Positions 1-10,182 of a stretch of DNA of 64,000 nt are shown piece after piece. The position numbers and the translations under genes are program-made. The notes beneath the pieces were generated by a model that was given only the letters and a program-made list of their open reading frames with translations, was not told where the DNA came from and searched no databases. Source of the stretch: Chloroflexota bacterium (lineage in GTDB: Bacteria > Chloroflexota > UBA6077 > JACCZL01); assembly GCA_030447245.1 (NCBI GenBank), contig JAUJPG010000003.1, forward strand, positions 1-64,000, read 5' to 3'. Within the stretch, counting starts at the first letter, position 1. The number at the start of each line of letters is the position of its first letter.

Positions 1-63
1 ACGGCCGGCTGCCCCAGCGGCGGCCTCAGAAATCCACTCTGCCAACCAGACGAAGGCACCGAC

Positions 64-1140
64 GTGATCGATCTGTCCTGGTTCGCCGTCCCGCTTGGCC
101 TCGGGCTGATCCTGCTGAGCCTGCTGGACGTGTTCATGACCGTCCTGCACGTCCAGGTGGAGAGCCCCATCTCCAACAAGCTCAACCGTTGGTTCTGGCA
201 CGCTTTGGTCGAGGGCACCCGCCCGTTAGGGAAGGGGACGCGGGATCAAGTCCTGGCGTGGGGGGCGCCACTGATGATCGGCGGCATCATCGTCTTCTGG
301 GCGCTGCTGTACATCCTGGGCTTCGGCCTGCTGTACCTACCCGTCGTCCACGATCCCGCGATCTTCTCGATCGAGGACGGGGCGCTGACGACGGCCGTCG
401 GCGACGCGTTCTACTTCAGCGCGGTCAGCTTCTTCACCATCGGCTACGGGGACATCGTGCCGGTCCACCCACTGGCACGCTTCGTCGGGGTCCTCGAGGG
501 CGCCTTCGGGCTGCTGACGATCTCGCTGTCGCGGACGTACCTGCTTTCGGCCCACCTTCCTTGATCAGCCGCAAGGTCAGCATGGCCGTGTCGCTCAGCA
601 ATCAGGTATCGGCTGGTCACCAGACGGCATCGCCGCTGAACGGTACGTCGAAGCGGGGCGGTTCGCCGTCCTCGGCGAGCGGCTGCGGACGTTGAACGAC
701 GAGCTGAATCTCGGGCAGGCCCATGGCTTCTTCCCGATCCTCTACTACGTGCGCCTGAAAGATGTCCACCAGTCGTTCGTGCGGATCCTCGTCGTCATCC
801 AGGGATTGGTGGCCACCTTGCGTTACGGACTCGATCCAGCGACCCACCGAGACGTGGTGACTGACCCGCGTCTGACGATGCCTTGAGGAAGCGCTGCTCT
901 ACACACTGCACGCTGGCTGATCTCCGCACCTCGCGCCACGAGGTGAGACGGAGGAGGACCTGGTAAGAGCTCACCTCGACCATGCCGCGCTGCTCGAGGA
1001 GCTGGTCGCGCGCGGGACTGTCCGTGGCCCCGCGGCATGATCGCTCCACGGCCGAGGCCCATGCGCGGTTTCGGGCGGCCACCGACCGCTACATCGGCGC
1101 CTACGCCGAGAATGGGCTACGAGCCAAGTGCTGTCTGGGC
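64..1140 (+). pseudogene. Broken two-TM potassium-channel-type ion channel
   Basis: The first reading frame (64-564) encodes two membrane segments around a pore loop containing TIGYGD, the selectivity-filter signature of the K+ channel superfamily. The protein should continue into a cytosolic domain, and it does, but in other frames: about 545-620 (LISRKVSMAV), 620-886 (ERYVEAGRFA then GQAHGFFPILYYV), and about 890-1135 (PRGETEEDLVRAHLDHAALLEEL). At least three indels are needed to join them, so as written the product stops at residue 166 right after the second membrane helix. The family is recognisable from the pore motif; the cytosolic part is unassigned. It could be an intact gene spoiled by sequencing errors, since similar indels occur elsewhere in the window. 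Confidence 0.75.
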
Positions 1141-1897
1141 CACGTATGACCGCTTGGGCTCGGGACTCGGCCTTGGTGGGCCACACCGACGTCAAGGCGA
1201 ATGGACGCCGCCCGTCCTGAATACGGCGCCTGCAGCGTGTCAGCACGAAGCAGCGGTACCCTCGACCAGGGCCCACCACACAGGTCCAAGGTGCCTTTCT
1301 TGAACAGGCCGCGCAGCTGATCGGCTCGGCTGAGGGAGGTCGAAGCGGCCTCCCCTGTGCTGCTCTGGCTGAGCCGCCGGCAGCTCGGGTCGTGCCTCGT
1401 CATCATCTGCGCACGTGGAAGAAGCGTGCGCTTGGTCGCCGGTCAGCCGGTTGAAACGGTGCAGAGGTGCTGTCCGCGTCGCCCTCGACTACCGCCTTCG
1501 CCACTACCAAGATCCGACCCTGCTGCTTGGTCGGCGTCTCGGCCGTCAGGAAACGGGGCAAATCGTACAGACGTGGCGCTGCTCCCGATGTCCACCGTGA
1601 CGACCACGCCCACCTGGTGAGCCGCTGCCCGGCCTGGGCTACGATGCCGTGGCCTCCGGGTCAGCACCACGTGGGTGGTCACACCGCTTCCCGCACGACC
1701 AAGGCCGCAGAACGGGGGTCTGCCACACACCTGCTGGTCGCCCGGGTCGCGTGAAACCTCCTCATCCAGCTTCCTGCCACAGGGCCGCGGTCAGCCCTGC
1801 ACCTCGAGCGTCGGCGCGCCGCCGTACTGCTCCCGCTCAGACGGTGCTCTACACGGTCGGCCGCGACCAAGCCACTTCGGGGGCGGCCTCCTATCCC
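1141..1897. other. 757 bp with no recognisable gene
   Basis: Short frames are open here on both strands, but none has a plausible start with a ribosome binding site, a conserved motif, or composition like the neighbouring genes. The flanking genes on both sides are broken, so this may be further decayed coding sequence. Confidence 0.5.
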
Positions 1898-2575
1898 TCA
1901 TGGATCAGCTGGTGACGTCGGCCAGGGGAGCCAGATCTGACCCAGCTCGCCGTGCTCCCACGAGAACAGCAGGCTGGCGTTGAAGATTGAGCTGTACGTA
2001 CCCAGGGTTATCCCGATCAGGAGCGCAAGCACGAAGTTCTGGATCGTCACCCCGCCGAACAGATATAGCGCCACCATCGTCAGAGCATGGTGATCGACGT
2101 GTTGACCGATCGTCCCAGCGTCTGGATGAGGCAGTGATTGACCACGCCGGGCGAGCCGTCCGCCGGGCGTGGCGGACGATGTTCTCGCGGATGCGATCGA
2201 AGACGACGATCGTCGCGGACGGAGAAGCCGATCACGGTCAACACGGCGGTGATGAACAACGCGTCGAGCTCGATGGGCGACAGCCGCCCCAGGATCGAAA
2301 AGATCCCGAGTGCCAGGGCGTCGTCGGACGAGCGCCACCACCGCGCAGGTTCCGTAGCGCACCGGGTGAGGCACGCCGCGGAAGGCCCACCATGGGTACA
2401 GCAGGATCCCGCCGCAGGCCGCGGCCACGGCCAGGATGGCGTAGCGCACGATCTCGGCGGCAATGATCGGCGAGACGAAGTCCAGCCCGAGGATCTCGAC
2501 CGGCCTGGAAGCGCTCGGCCAGGGCCGCCACGACGAGCTGGCGCTCGGTCCGGGTCTGCACCTCGGCGCGCCCGC
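1898..2575 (-). pseudogene. secF: Truncated, frameshifted secF (Sec translocon auxiliary)
   Basis: Read on the minus strand across three frames, this matches the C-terminal two thirds of SecF, the inner-membrane partner of SecD that aids protein export. Pieces in order: EVQTRTERQLVVAALAERF (periplasmic domain end), EIVRYAILAVAAA (membrane helix), PIELDALFITAVLTVIGFSV (the SecF helix before the conserved D-R-I-R-E-N stretch, seen here in broken form), SVNTSITML, and FGGVTIQNFVLALLIGITLG with SSIFNASLL at the end. The N-terminal first helix and most of the periplasmic domain are missing: the homology starts directly behind the stop codon of the adjacent MFS gene. No secD is present. A cell needs a working copy elsewhere if this is not an assembly artefact. 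Confidence 0.8.
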
Positions 2576-2576
2576 A

Positions 2577-3826
2577 TCAGGGTTTGCCCATCTCCTCTGG
2601 CGGCCGCATCGCCCGGAAGGCGGCGAGAATCGCCAGGTCGTAGACAATCTTGAGGCCACCGGCGATCAAGAACGGCAAGCCGAGGGCCGGGTGGCGAGCG
2701 TCGCGCCGCCGAAGACGGGGGCGGCGGCAGCGGCCCCATTGCGGGCGACGGAGGTCAGCCCGGACGCCGCTGCGCGCTCGTCGGGGGCGACGACGGCCAT
2801 CGTGAAGGATTGGCGGGTGGGCACGTCCAACTGCGACAAGAGGTGGCGGGCGAGCAGCAGCGCGACGGCCAACTCCAGGCTTGGCATCAGCGGCACGAGC
2901 AGGAGTAGGACGTTGGACGGCAGGTGGGTAAAGACCATCGTGTTGAGCAGCCCGATCCGACGGGCGATCGGCACGGCCGCCAGGAACGAGATCGCCGAGA
3001 GCAGGTTGGTGCCGAAGAAGATCGCCCCCAGAGTCGCGGCGTCGACGCCGTAGCGCAGCGCAAACCAGTAAGCCACCAGCCCCTGGACGACGAAGCCGCC
3101 GGCGAAGGCGTCGAGCGCGAACAGGGCGGCCAGGCGAGCGACGATCCCGCGCGAGCGATGGACGCCGAAGCGGCGACCAAGCGTCCGCGGACCATCCGCA
3201 CCCTCTGCCGGAGCGACTTCGACGCGCGGCGAGAGGCGCAGCGTAAGGATCATCAGCAGCAGGCCGGTCGCGGCATACGCCAGGACGAGCGCGCGGTAGC
3301 CGGGCAGCGTCTCCAGGCCAAGCAGATCCGGCAGGCCGGCGGCCAGCGCGCCGAGCGCGCCGGCCAGCGAGCCGACGATGTTGTAGGCGGCGAACACGCC
3401 GGGGCGGCGCTCGTCGGTGGTCGTCTCCGGTAGGATCGACTGCTCGATCGAGAGGAACGGGCCAACCTCCTTGCCGGAGGGGCTGATCGTCCCGAGGACT
3501 GCCGCGGCGGCGAGCAGGATCGGGCTCTCGACGATGGCAAACACCGCGCCGGCGACGGCCATCAGCGCCCCGCCAACGGCCAGCACGCGGCGCCGGCCGA
3601 GGCGGTCGGCAACCTGGGTCAGCAGGACGGTCACGAGCGCTCCGCCGGCCAGCGCAACACCGAAGATCCCACCGATCGCGGCTGCGTCCAGCCCGAGCTC
3701 GGCCAGGTAGAGCCCGAGGACGACGCCCAGGAACCCGTAGGCGAACGAGCGCGCGCCGCACGCCGCGAACAGCAGCCACCCGTCCGCCGTGAGCGCGAGC
3801 AACGGCCGGAGTGTCGAGAGCCTCAT
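2577..3826 (-). CDS. MFS transporter (one frameshift near the 3' end)
   Basis: A 12-helix major facilitator protein of about 416 residues starting at the ATG at 3826. Motif A of the MFS appears after helix 2 as DRLGRRRVLAVGG. The main frame runs to about 2700 (GATLATRPSACRS); the expected last helix (ALGLPFLIAGGLKIVYDLAI) and the end EEMGKP lie in the neighbouring frame and stop at 2577, so one indel near 2700 separates them. The substrate cannot be read from sequence. Directly downstream on the same strand lies the secF fragment. Confidence 0.8.
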
Positions 3827-3942
3827 GCTCGGTCGAGCTTACGCCCCACGTCGGCGGCTGCCAAGGGCGCGGCTGCTAGGAGTGCGGCTACTCAGAGTGC
3901 GGGCCGCGGCAAGCGATACGCCCCCGCTCTACGGGAAGCGCG

Positions 3943-4644
3943 TCAGCCAGCGTGAGGGCCAGGCTCGTGGCGCAGGGCGTACATCAGGCGGTAGGTGCCG
4001 AGGACGGGGCCGGGCTGGGCGCCGTGGGTGTCCAGCTCGGCGGTCGAAAGCTGGGGCTTGCAGGCGGCCTGGAGCTCGTCGGGGCCGGTGCCTTCGACGA
4101 CGAGGACCCAGTCGGCGACGTGGTCTTCGCCGCCGCGCAGCTCGCGCTCGCGGGTCGGCGGGCGCGAGGACGCCGGGTCAGCTTCCAGGAGATGCGCGGC
4201 AACGATGCCGGGCTGTTCGAGGAGGGCCGGCATCGCCACCTCTTCGAGCCAGGTCCGCAGGCTGTCCTCGCGGCCGGGCCGGGGGCCGAAGCGGAGGGTC
4301 GCGACGGCGCCGCCTTCGCCCAGCCCGAGGGTGCGGGTGACCACGCAGGCCGAGCGGTTCATGTTGCGGAACGAGGGCATCACCCGACGGGTCCACTCGG
4401 TGGGGTTGTCGAGCCGCTCCAGATACACCGGCGAGGTCAGGACGTCCAGGCTCTCCGTGTCGTAGAAGGCGCAGAACTCCAGGTCGGCGTCGACGGCGAC
4501 GTAGCGGCGACCGCGCAGGAAGCCGGGCACGCCGACGCGCTCGGGGATGTGCTCACGGGTGTACCACTGATTGAAGTCGTCTTTGCCAGCCGGGTCGGCG
4601 TCGTTCCAGATCGCCAGGACGGCCTGGCCCTCGCGCGTGGTCAT
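3943..4644 (-). CDS. Two-domain dimeric alpha-beta-barrel protein
   Basis: A 233-residue soluble protein. I start it at the ATG at 4644 (MTTREGQ) because a strong GGGGAGGAG site lies just upstream; the longer open frame to 4788 has no such site. The N-terminal half (AIWNDADP then FNQWYTREHIPERV and PGFLRGRRYV) has the pattern of dimeric alpha-beta-barrel (EthD/antibiotic-monooxygenase-like) proteins, and the C-terminal half (TWLEEVAMPALLEQPGIV, then WVLVVEG) looks like a second copy of the fold. No catalytic residues can be named. It is divergent from the isochorismatase-type gene, with a 230-bp shared upstream region. Confidence 0.7.
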   Translation of the reverse strand: MTTREGQAVLAIWNDADPAGKDDFNQWYTREHIPERVGVPGFLRGRRYVAVDADLEFCAFYDTESLDVLTSPVYLERLDNPTEWTRRVMPSFRNMNRSACVVTRTLGLGEGGAVATLRFGPRPGREDSLRTWLEEVAMPALLEQPGIVAAHLLEADPASSRPPTRERELRGGEDHVADWVLVVEGTGPDELQAACKPQLSTAELDTHGAQPGPVLGTYRLMYALRHEPGPHAG

Positions 4645-4874
4645 GGCTCCTCCCCAGTCCTCGAGGTGTCTCATCCGGCAGCGGCCAGCCGTCCGTAGGG
4701 CCGGGGCTCGCCACGCGGTGTGCAGGCGCAGCGGGAGCTCCTCACCGCGGCGGCGGCAGTATGGATTGCACGGGCATGGGCGCGCCATGTATCAACGGGC
4801 GCATCCGACGCGCGGTGGGGCGGTCGCCCCACCGGGCCGTGGTGTCGGACAGCCCGCGCACGAGGACTCGATCG

Positions 4875-5510
4875 ATGGAGCATGACGGCGTCATGCCGCT
4901 TGCGGAGCGGATCGACCCGAAGACGACGGCGTTGGTCGTCGTGGACGTCCAGAACGACTTCTGCCACCCGGATGGCCTGATCGGTACGCTCGGCGCGGAC
5001 GTGGGCGCGGTGCAGGAGATGGTCCCGCGTTTGATGCTGTTGGTCGACCACGCGCGCGGGGCCGGCGCGGCTGTCATCTGGCTGCGACTGGTCAACAGCG
5101 AGCTTACGACGTCCGCGGTGGCTGACGAGCAGCGGCGGCGGACGCGACCCGGGACCGACCTGATCTGCAAGGCTGGGACCTGGGGCGCCGAGCTGTACCG
5201 GGTGGAGCCAGCGGAGGGCGAGCCGATCGTCACCAAGCGACGCTACAGCGGGTTCGTCGACACCGAGCTGGACCTGATCCTCCGCTCGCGAGGCATCAAG
5301 ACGCTGGTCCTTGGCGGCGTGGCGACCAACGTCTGCGTCGAGTCGACCGCGCGCGACGCCTACATGCGGGATTACTACGTGGTGCTGGTCGACGACTGCT
5401 CGGCGACCTACTCGCCGGCCAAGCACGCCGCGGCGCTCGGCAACATCGGCGACCACTTCGGGCTGGTCGCGCGGGCCGACGAGGTCTTCGCGGCCTGGCA
5501 TCGAACGTAG
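4875..5510 (+). CDS. Isochorismatase-family cysteine hydrolase
   Basis: A 211-residue cytosolic alpha/beta hydrolase of the isochorismatase/ureidoacrylate amidohydrolase superfamily. The Asp-Lys-Cys catalytic triad is visible: Asp in VVVDVQNDFC, Lys in IVTKRRYSGF, and Cys in GGVATNVCVESTARDA, which also contains the usual cis-peptide region. I place the start at ATG 4875; MPLAERI at 4893 is an alternative, and the open frame upstream to 4761 overlaps the divergent promoter region. Family members cleave C-N or C-O bonds in small amides or enol ethers; the substrate is not determinable here, although the nearby amino-acid-type importer makes an amide plausible. Confidence 0.88.
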   Translation: MEHDGVMPLAERIDPKTTALVVVDVQNDFCHPDGLIGTLGADVGAVQEMVPRLMLLVDHARGAGAAVIWLRLVNSELTTSAVADEQRRRTRPGTDLICKAGTWGAELYRVEPAEGEPIVTKRRYSGFVDTELDLILRSRGIKTLVLGGVATNVCVESTARDAYMRDYYVVLVDDCSATYSPAKHAAALGNIGDHFGLVARADEVFAAWHRT

Positions 5511-5689
5511 GACCGGACCGCGGCGGCGCGGCCCCGAGTGCGGGGCGACGGCCAGCAGACTCGCCTCGTCTGGCTTGTGCACGCGGGGTGGGTGAGAAAG
5601 GTGAAGGATCTGGGCCCGGCATTGTTTATTGCCCCCGACTTATGTCCCCAGTACAATGGGCCAACTTACCCAAGTGCCGGGAGGCGAGC

Positions 5690-6999
5690 ATGATGAGGAC
5701 GATGCGGTTAGGCAGATTGGCGGGCCTGATGCTGGCCACCACGCTCGCGGGCGTCGCCTGCATGCCCGGCGCACCGGCTGGGGGGGGCGGCAGCGCCGGT
5801 CAGAAGCCGGCCGAGATCAAGGTTGCGATGGTCGATTTCCAATCCGGCGGGGCGGCCAAGTTCGGGACGGCCGCGCTCAACGCCGGCAAGCTGACGTTCG
5901 ATCAGCTCAACGCCGCCGGCGGCATCGGCGGGGTGAAGGTCAACTACCAGACCGTGGACGAGGCCGGGACGGTTGACCAGGTCGTCACCAATTACCGACG
6001 TCTGGTGTTGGATGAGAAGGTCGACGTGGTGATGGGCTACACCTCGAGCGCCAACTGCCTGGCGGTCGCACCCGTTGCCGAGGAGCTGAAGAGGCTGACG
6101 CTGATCCACATCTGCGGCACCTATCGACTCTTCGAGGAGAACAACCTCAAGTACGTCGTCCGGACCGGCGCCCACGGGGTGACCGACGCCGTCGGCGCGG
6201 CGCTGTACGCCGCTCAGGTCAAGCCGAACTTGCAGACCGTAGCGGCGATCAACGACGACTACGCCTGGGGGCGCGACTCCTGGGAGCTCTTCAGGGCCGC
6301 GCTGCTGAAGGAGAAGCCGAACGTCCAGATCAAGGAAGAGCTCTGGCCGAGGGCCTTCTCCGGCGAGTACTCCGCCGAGCTGTCCAAGCTCCAGGCGGCC
6401 AAGCCGGACATCATCCACACCAGCCTGTGGGGCGGTCACATGGACAGCTTCATCAAGCAGGCCCAGGCTCGCGGGCTGTTCAACGAGACGCTGGTGGTGA
6501 TGACGACCGGCGAGACCGGCCTGCTGACCCTCGGCAAGGACGTCCCACCGGGCGTGGCGATGAGCGGCCGCGGCCACTACATGTACATCCCGGATCCTGA
6601 GCAGAACGCGCTGAACAAGAAGTTCATCGCCGACTACACCGCAGCCTACAACGAGATTCCGGTCTATCCGGCCCACCGGATGGTCCAGGCGGTCACCGGC
6701 ATGAAGGCCGCCTATGAGAAGGCGATGAAGGCCAACGGCGACAAGTGGCCGACCCAGGAGCAGGTCGCCGAAGCCTTCCAGGACCTGACCTACGAGACGC
6801 CGTCCGGCACGATCAGCACCAAGGTGAACCACGACACCCACCAGCAATCGGTCTACGGGATCACCGGCACGCGGCCGGACCCCCGCTTCGGCTTCCCGCT
6901 GCTCGAGCAGATCCAGATCTTCCCCCCAGAGCGGGTCAACCCCCCGCCAGGCCAGAAGACCATCGAGTGGATCTCAACAGCTGGCCGGCCAAGAAGTAG
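5690..6999 (+). CDS. ABC transporter substrate-binding lipoprotein (LivK-type)
   Basis: A periplasmic-binding-protein type I of about 436 residues. The start MMRTMRLG at 5690 is preceded by GGGAGGCGAG and gives a lipoprotein signal with lipobox LAGVAC, then a Gly-rich linker and the mature domain from KVAMVDFQSG. It should capture a branched-chain amino acid or related solute for the permease genes downstream (livH to livF), from which it is separated by a hairpin and repeats. One base is probably missing near 6970: in the written frame the protein runs on to 7048, but restoring a G in the GAGTGG codon pair gives the natural end LNSWPAKK with a stop at 6997-6999 just before the hairpin. The ligand is not predictable. 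Confidence 0.85.
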
Positions 7000-7001
7000 G
7001 T

Positions 7002-7035
7002 GCGGTGGGGCTGCCCGCGCGGGCAGCCCCACCGC
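7002..7035 (+). terminator. Perfect 17-bp hairpin after the binding-protein gene
   Basis: GCGGTGGGGCTGCCCGC at 7002-7018 is followed directly by its exact reverse complement at 7019-7035, two bases after the inferred stop codon. There is no U-tract, so it may work as a Rho-type or mRNA-stabilising hairpin that sets a high lipoprotein-to-permease ratio. This is inference from position. Confidence 0.5.
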
Positions 7036-7157
7036 CCGGCAGGGGTGATGCAGCGAGCACGAGCTTGAGGAACGTGGCATCCCGAGCGGAGCGATATCGA
7101 CCCCACCCGAAGCGGTCGTCCTTCCCCTACACGATCATCCCGGGCAGCCCTCGGGGT

Positions 7158-7290
7158 GTCATCTCGAGCGAAGCGAGGGATCTCATGCTCTCTGCACAGT
7201 CAACATGAGATCCCTCGCTTCGCTCGGGATGACACGGCTAGGGATGACATGGCTCGGGATGACACGGCTAAGGATGACATCGCTCGGGAC
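7158..7290. repeat. 30-16-30 inverted repeat, copy 1, with short direct repeats
   Basis: Left arm 7158-7187 and right arm 7204-7233 are 30 nt each, complementary except for one base, with a 16-nt loop. The core is CGAGCGAAGCGAGGGATCTC. From 7228 to about 7290 follow four diverged short direct repeats of the type GGATGACAyGGCTmrG. Two more full copies (20619-20694, 22908-22983) and a decayed one (27637-27697) occur in this window, all between genes. Confidence 0.9.
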
Positions 7291-7390
7291 GACGTATAAG
7301 GACCAGGATGGCACCAGAGTGCTCAGGTGGAGCTGGCGCGGTGACGCAGTGCTAGCGATGCTCGGGTAGGCACAGGAGCAAGGCGGGCGC

Positions 7391-8296
7391 ATGGACCAAC
7401 TCGCGCGGATCGTGCTGGACGGCATCGTCTTCGCCTCATACCTGTTCCTGGTCTCGGCTGGGCTGACGTTCATCTACGGCGTCATGCGGATCCTGAACAC
7501 GGCCCACGGCAGCATTTACGGGCTGGGCGCGTATACGGCGGCCTGGCTGCTGCTCAGGCTCTGGCCTGGCGGGTCCGGGTCGATCCCGATCTGGGGCAGC
7601 TATCTGGTCCTGCTGCTCGGGGCGCTGATCGTTGGCCTGATCATCGGGCCGCTGATGGAGCGGCTGTTTATCCGGCGGGTCGTCGACCGAGGCGAAGTGA
7701 TCCCGCTGATCCTGACGTTCGCGTTGTTCTTGATCCTTGACGACGTGATGAAGCTGATCTGGGGGGTGGACCCACTGCTGGCCGACCTGCCGTTCTCGAT
7801 GCTCGGCGCGATCAGCCTGGCCGGCATCAACTATCCGGTCTACCCGTTCCTGCTCACGCTGGTCGCGGTTGGAGCGGCCTTCGTGATGTGGTTCATCATC
7901 AACCGCACGCGCTTCGGCAAGCTGGTGATCTCGGTGATCGCCGACCGCGAGGTCAGCGGCACACTCGGGATCAACGTCCCACGCATCTACACCTTCGCCT
8001 TCACCCTCGGGGCGATCCTGGCGGCGCTCGGCGGGGCATTTGTCGCGCCGATGATCTCGGTCGTGCCGGGTATCTCGGTCGAGGTGATCATCCTGTCGTT
8101 CGCGGTCACGACGATCGGCGGGCTGGGCTCGGTCGGTGGCGCGGCGATCGGCGCGGCGCTGGTCGGGCTGCTGCGCTCGATGGCTGTCCAGTACGTTCCC
8201 GAGCTCGACCTGTTCGTGATCTACGCTTTGATGACGCTGATCCTGCTGATCAAGCCGCGCGGGCTCTTCGGAGGCGTGGAGGCGCGGAGGATATGA
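7391..8296 (+). CDS. livH: Branched-chain amino acid ABC permease LivH
   Basis: A 301-residue integral membrane permease with about eight hydrophobic helices. The LivH pattern is clear: an N-terminal helix leading to AGLTFIYGVMRILNTAHGS, and near the C-terminus the cytoplasmic-loop region GLGSVGGAAIGAALVGLLRS. It forms the channel with LivM. The ATG at 7391 follows AGGAGCAAGG. Its stop overlaps the livM start by 4 bp (ATGA at 8293-8296), which indicates translational coupling. Confidence 0.92.
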   Translation: MDQLARIVLDGIVFASYLFLVSAGLTFIYGVMRILNTAHGSIYGLGAYTAAWLLLRLWPGGSGSIPIWGSYLVLLLGALIVGLIIGPLMERLFIRRVVDRGEVIPLILTFALFLILDDVMKLIWGVDPLLADLPFSMLGAISLAGINYPVYPFLLTLVAVGAAFVMWFIINRTRFGKLVISVIADREVSGTLGINVPRIYTFAFTLGAILAALGGAFVAPMISVVPGISVEVIILSFAVTTIGGLGSVGGAAIGAALVGLLRSMAVQYVPELDLFVIYALMTLILLIKPRGLFGGVEARRI

Positions 8297-9447
8297 CGCT
8301 AGACCAGGACGCAGCGGTGGCCCGCGACGCCGGGGTCGGCCGGGACGCGCGCTTCCGCTCAGACGCGGAGTCCGAGCCACCTGGCGACAGGCCGGTTTCG
8401 CCGCGTGCTCGTCGCGCGCGGTTCGAGCGGGGGCGACTGATCGCGCTGGCTATCCTGGCGGTCCTGGCGCTCCTGCCGTTTCTCGGCATGCCGGGCTGGC
8501 TACTGTTCCTGCTGACGATCGCCTTTTCCAAGGGGCTCGTCGTCCTCGGGGTGGTGCTGCTGCTGCGGGGCGACCTAGTGTCCTTTGGCCACGGACTGTA
8601 CTACGCGGCCGGGGCCTACACCGTGGGGCTGCTCCTGCGGGCTGGCTTCCCGGTCCGCGACGCGTTTCCGCTCGCCGTGCTCGGCGGGGTGGTGGCGGCG
8701 CTGGTGGCGGCGCTGGTCGGACTGTTCCTGGCGCGCTACCGCGGGATCTTCTTCGGGATGTTGAGCACGGCGTTCTCGATGATCCTGTACTCGCTGCTGC
8801 TGAAGCTGTACTGGGTGACCGGCGGGACCGACGGCATCGCGGTGCGGGTGCCGACCACTCTGGGGATCCAGCCGTCGGCCGACTTGATCCGGGTGGTCCA
8901 GTATTACTTTGTGCTGGCGATAGCGGCCGGGGTGGCCTACCTGGCCTACCGCGTGGTGAACTCACCGCTCGGCTTCTTGATGCGGGGGATCAACGACAAC
9001 GAGATCCGCGTGGAGTACATGGGCGCCTCGGTGCGGCGGGCGATCTATCAGACCTACGTCCTGGCCGGGGCGCTTGGCGGCCTGGGCGGGGCGCTCGTCG
9101 CGGTGACGGTCGGCCACATCGCGCCCGACCTGGCGTACTGGACGGCGTCCGGCGAGTTCATCTTCATCGCTCTGCTCGGCGGCTCCGGCAGCGTGTTCGC
9201 CCCGTTCATCGGGGCAACGGTGTTCGAGATGGTCCGCAACTACGCGTTCAAACTCTCCCCGTACACCTGGCAAATGCTGCTCGGGTCGGTGCTACTGGTG
9301 ATCATCCTGTTCGCGCCGGGCGGGCTGTGGAGCATCATCGAGCGGCTGACCCAGCGGGCCGCCGCGCGGCGCGCGGCCGCTGCCGACCCGGGGACCGGGG
9401 CCGGCGACGACAAGGGGCGGGGATGGGCGTTGTCCTCGAAGCCGTAA
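8293..9447 (+). CDS. livM: Branched-chain amino acid ABC permease LivM
   Basis: A 384-residue permease starting at the ATG at 8293 inside the livH stop. It has an unusually charged, Asp/Arg-rich N-terminal tail of about 50 residues before the first helix, then the LivM hallmark LVSFGHGLYYAAGAYTVGLL and the C-terminal motif LLGGSGSVFAPFIGATVFE. The open frame extends far upstream inside livH, but that part is a shadow of livH. The end overlaps livG by 25 bp. Confidence 0.92.
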   Translation: MTLDQDAAVARDAGVGRDARFRSDAESEPPGDRPVSPRARRARFERGRLIALAILAVLALLPFLGMPGWLLFLLTIAFSKGLVVLGVVLLLRGDLVSFGHGLYYAAGAYTVGLLLRAGFPVRDAFPLAVLGGVVAALVAALVGLFLARYRGIFFGMLSTAFSMILYSLLLKLYWVTGGTDGIAVRVPTTLGIQPSADLIRVVQYYFVLAIAAGVAYLAYRVVNSPLGFLMRGINDNEIRVEYMGASVRRAIYQTYVLAGALGGLGGALVAVTVGHIAPDLAYWTASGEFIFIALLGGSGSVFAPFIGATVFEMVRNYAFKLSPYTWQMLLGSVLLVIILFAPGGLWSIIERLTQRAAARRAAAADPGTGAGDDKGRGWALSSKP

Positions 9448-10172
9448 ACGTCGTCCGCCACTTCGGCGCGGTCAAGGCGTGCGACGACCTGAGCGTGCAG
9501 CTCCAGGAGGGACAGACCGTCGGGATCGTCGGCCCGAATGGCTCCGGCAAGACGACGTTCGTGAACATCGTGACCGGCTACGTCAAGCCGACGGGTGGTC
9601 AGATCCGCTTCAAGGGCGACAGCATCATCGGTCTGGAGCCTCGGAAGATCGCGAACCTGGGCATCACCCGCTCGTTCCAGGTTCCGCAGCTCTACACCAG
9701 CCTGACCATCCTGGAAAACATGCTGATCGCGCTGTCGATCCGCTCGAAGCAGCAGTGGGGCTTCTGGCGTCCGCTCAGGTCGGCCGCGCGCCTCGAGGAG
9801 GCGTCTCGGCTGCTGGCCGACTTCGGGTTCACGGACGGGATCGATCACAAGGCTTCGACACTGCCGGAGGGTGGCCGGAAGCTGCTAGACGTGGCGTTGT
9901 CGTTCGCGCTCCAACCGACGATCCTGTTGCTCGACGAGCCAACGAGCGGGGTCAGCGTCGACGACAAGTTCGCCGTGATGGACACCTTGATGGGCGTCGT
10001 CAAGCACAGCGCGATCACCGCGGTGTTCATCGAGCACGACATGGACGTGGTGGCACGCTACGCCGACCGGGTGCTCGTATTCTCCGAGGGCACCATCCTG
10101 GCGGATGGCACCTCGGCGGAGGTCTTCGCCAACCCGGCGGTGCGGACCCACGTCCTGGGCGAGGGCGTCTAG
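9423..10172 (+). CDS. livG: ABC transporter ATPase LivG
   Basis: A 249-residue ATP-binding subunit starting at ATG 9423 (MGVVLEAVNVV), overlapping the end of livM. Walker A GPNGSGKTT, a signature region in the family-typical degenerate form LPEGGRKLLD, Walker B ILLLDEPTSGV and the H-loop in VFIEHDMDVV are all present. It pairs with LivF on the cytoplasmic face of LivH-LivM. Confidence 0.92.
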   Translation: MGVVLEAVNVVRHFGAVKACDDLSVQLQEGQTVGIVGPNGSGKTTFVNIVTGYVKPTGGQIRFKGDSIIGLEPRKIANLGITRSFQVPQLYTSLTILENMLIALSIRSKQQWGFWRPLRSAARLEEASRLLADFGFTDGIDHKASTLPEGGRKLLDVALSFALQPTILLLDEPTSGVSVDDKFAVMDTLMGVVKHSAITAVFIEHDMDVVARYADRVLVFSEGTILADGTSAEVFANPAVRTHVLGEGV

Positions 10173-10182
10173 AAGGGCAACC

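Noticed and set aside
7888-8292. Upstream extension of livM inside livH
   Set aside because: Open frame is a shadow of livH; the ATG at 8293 in the livH stop overlap is the expected start.
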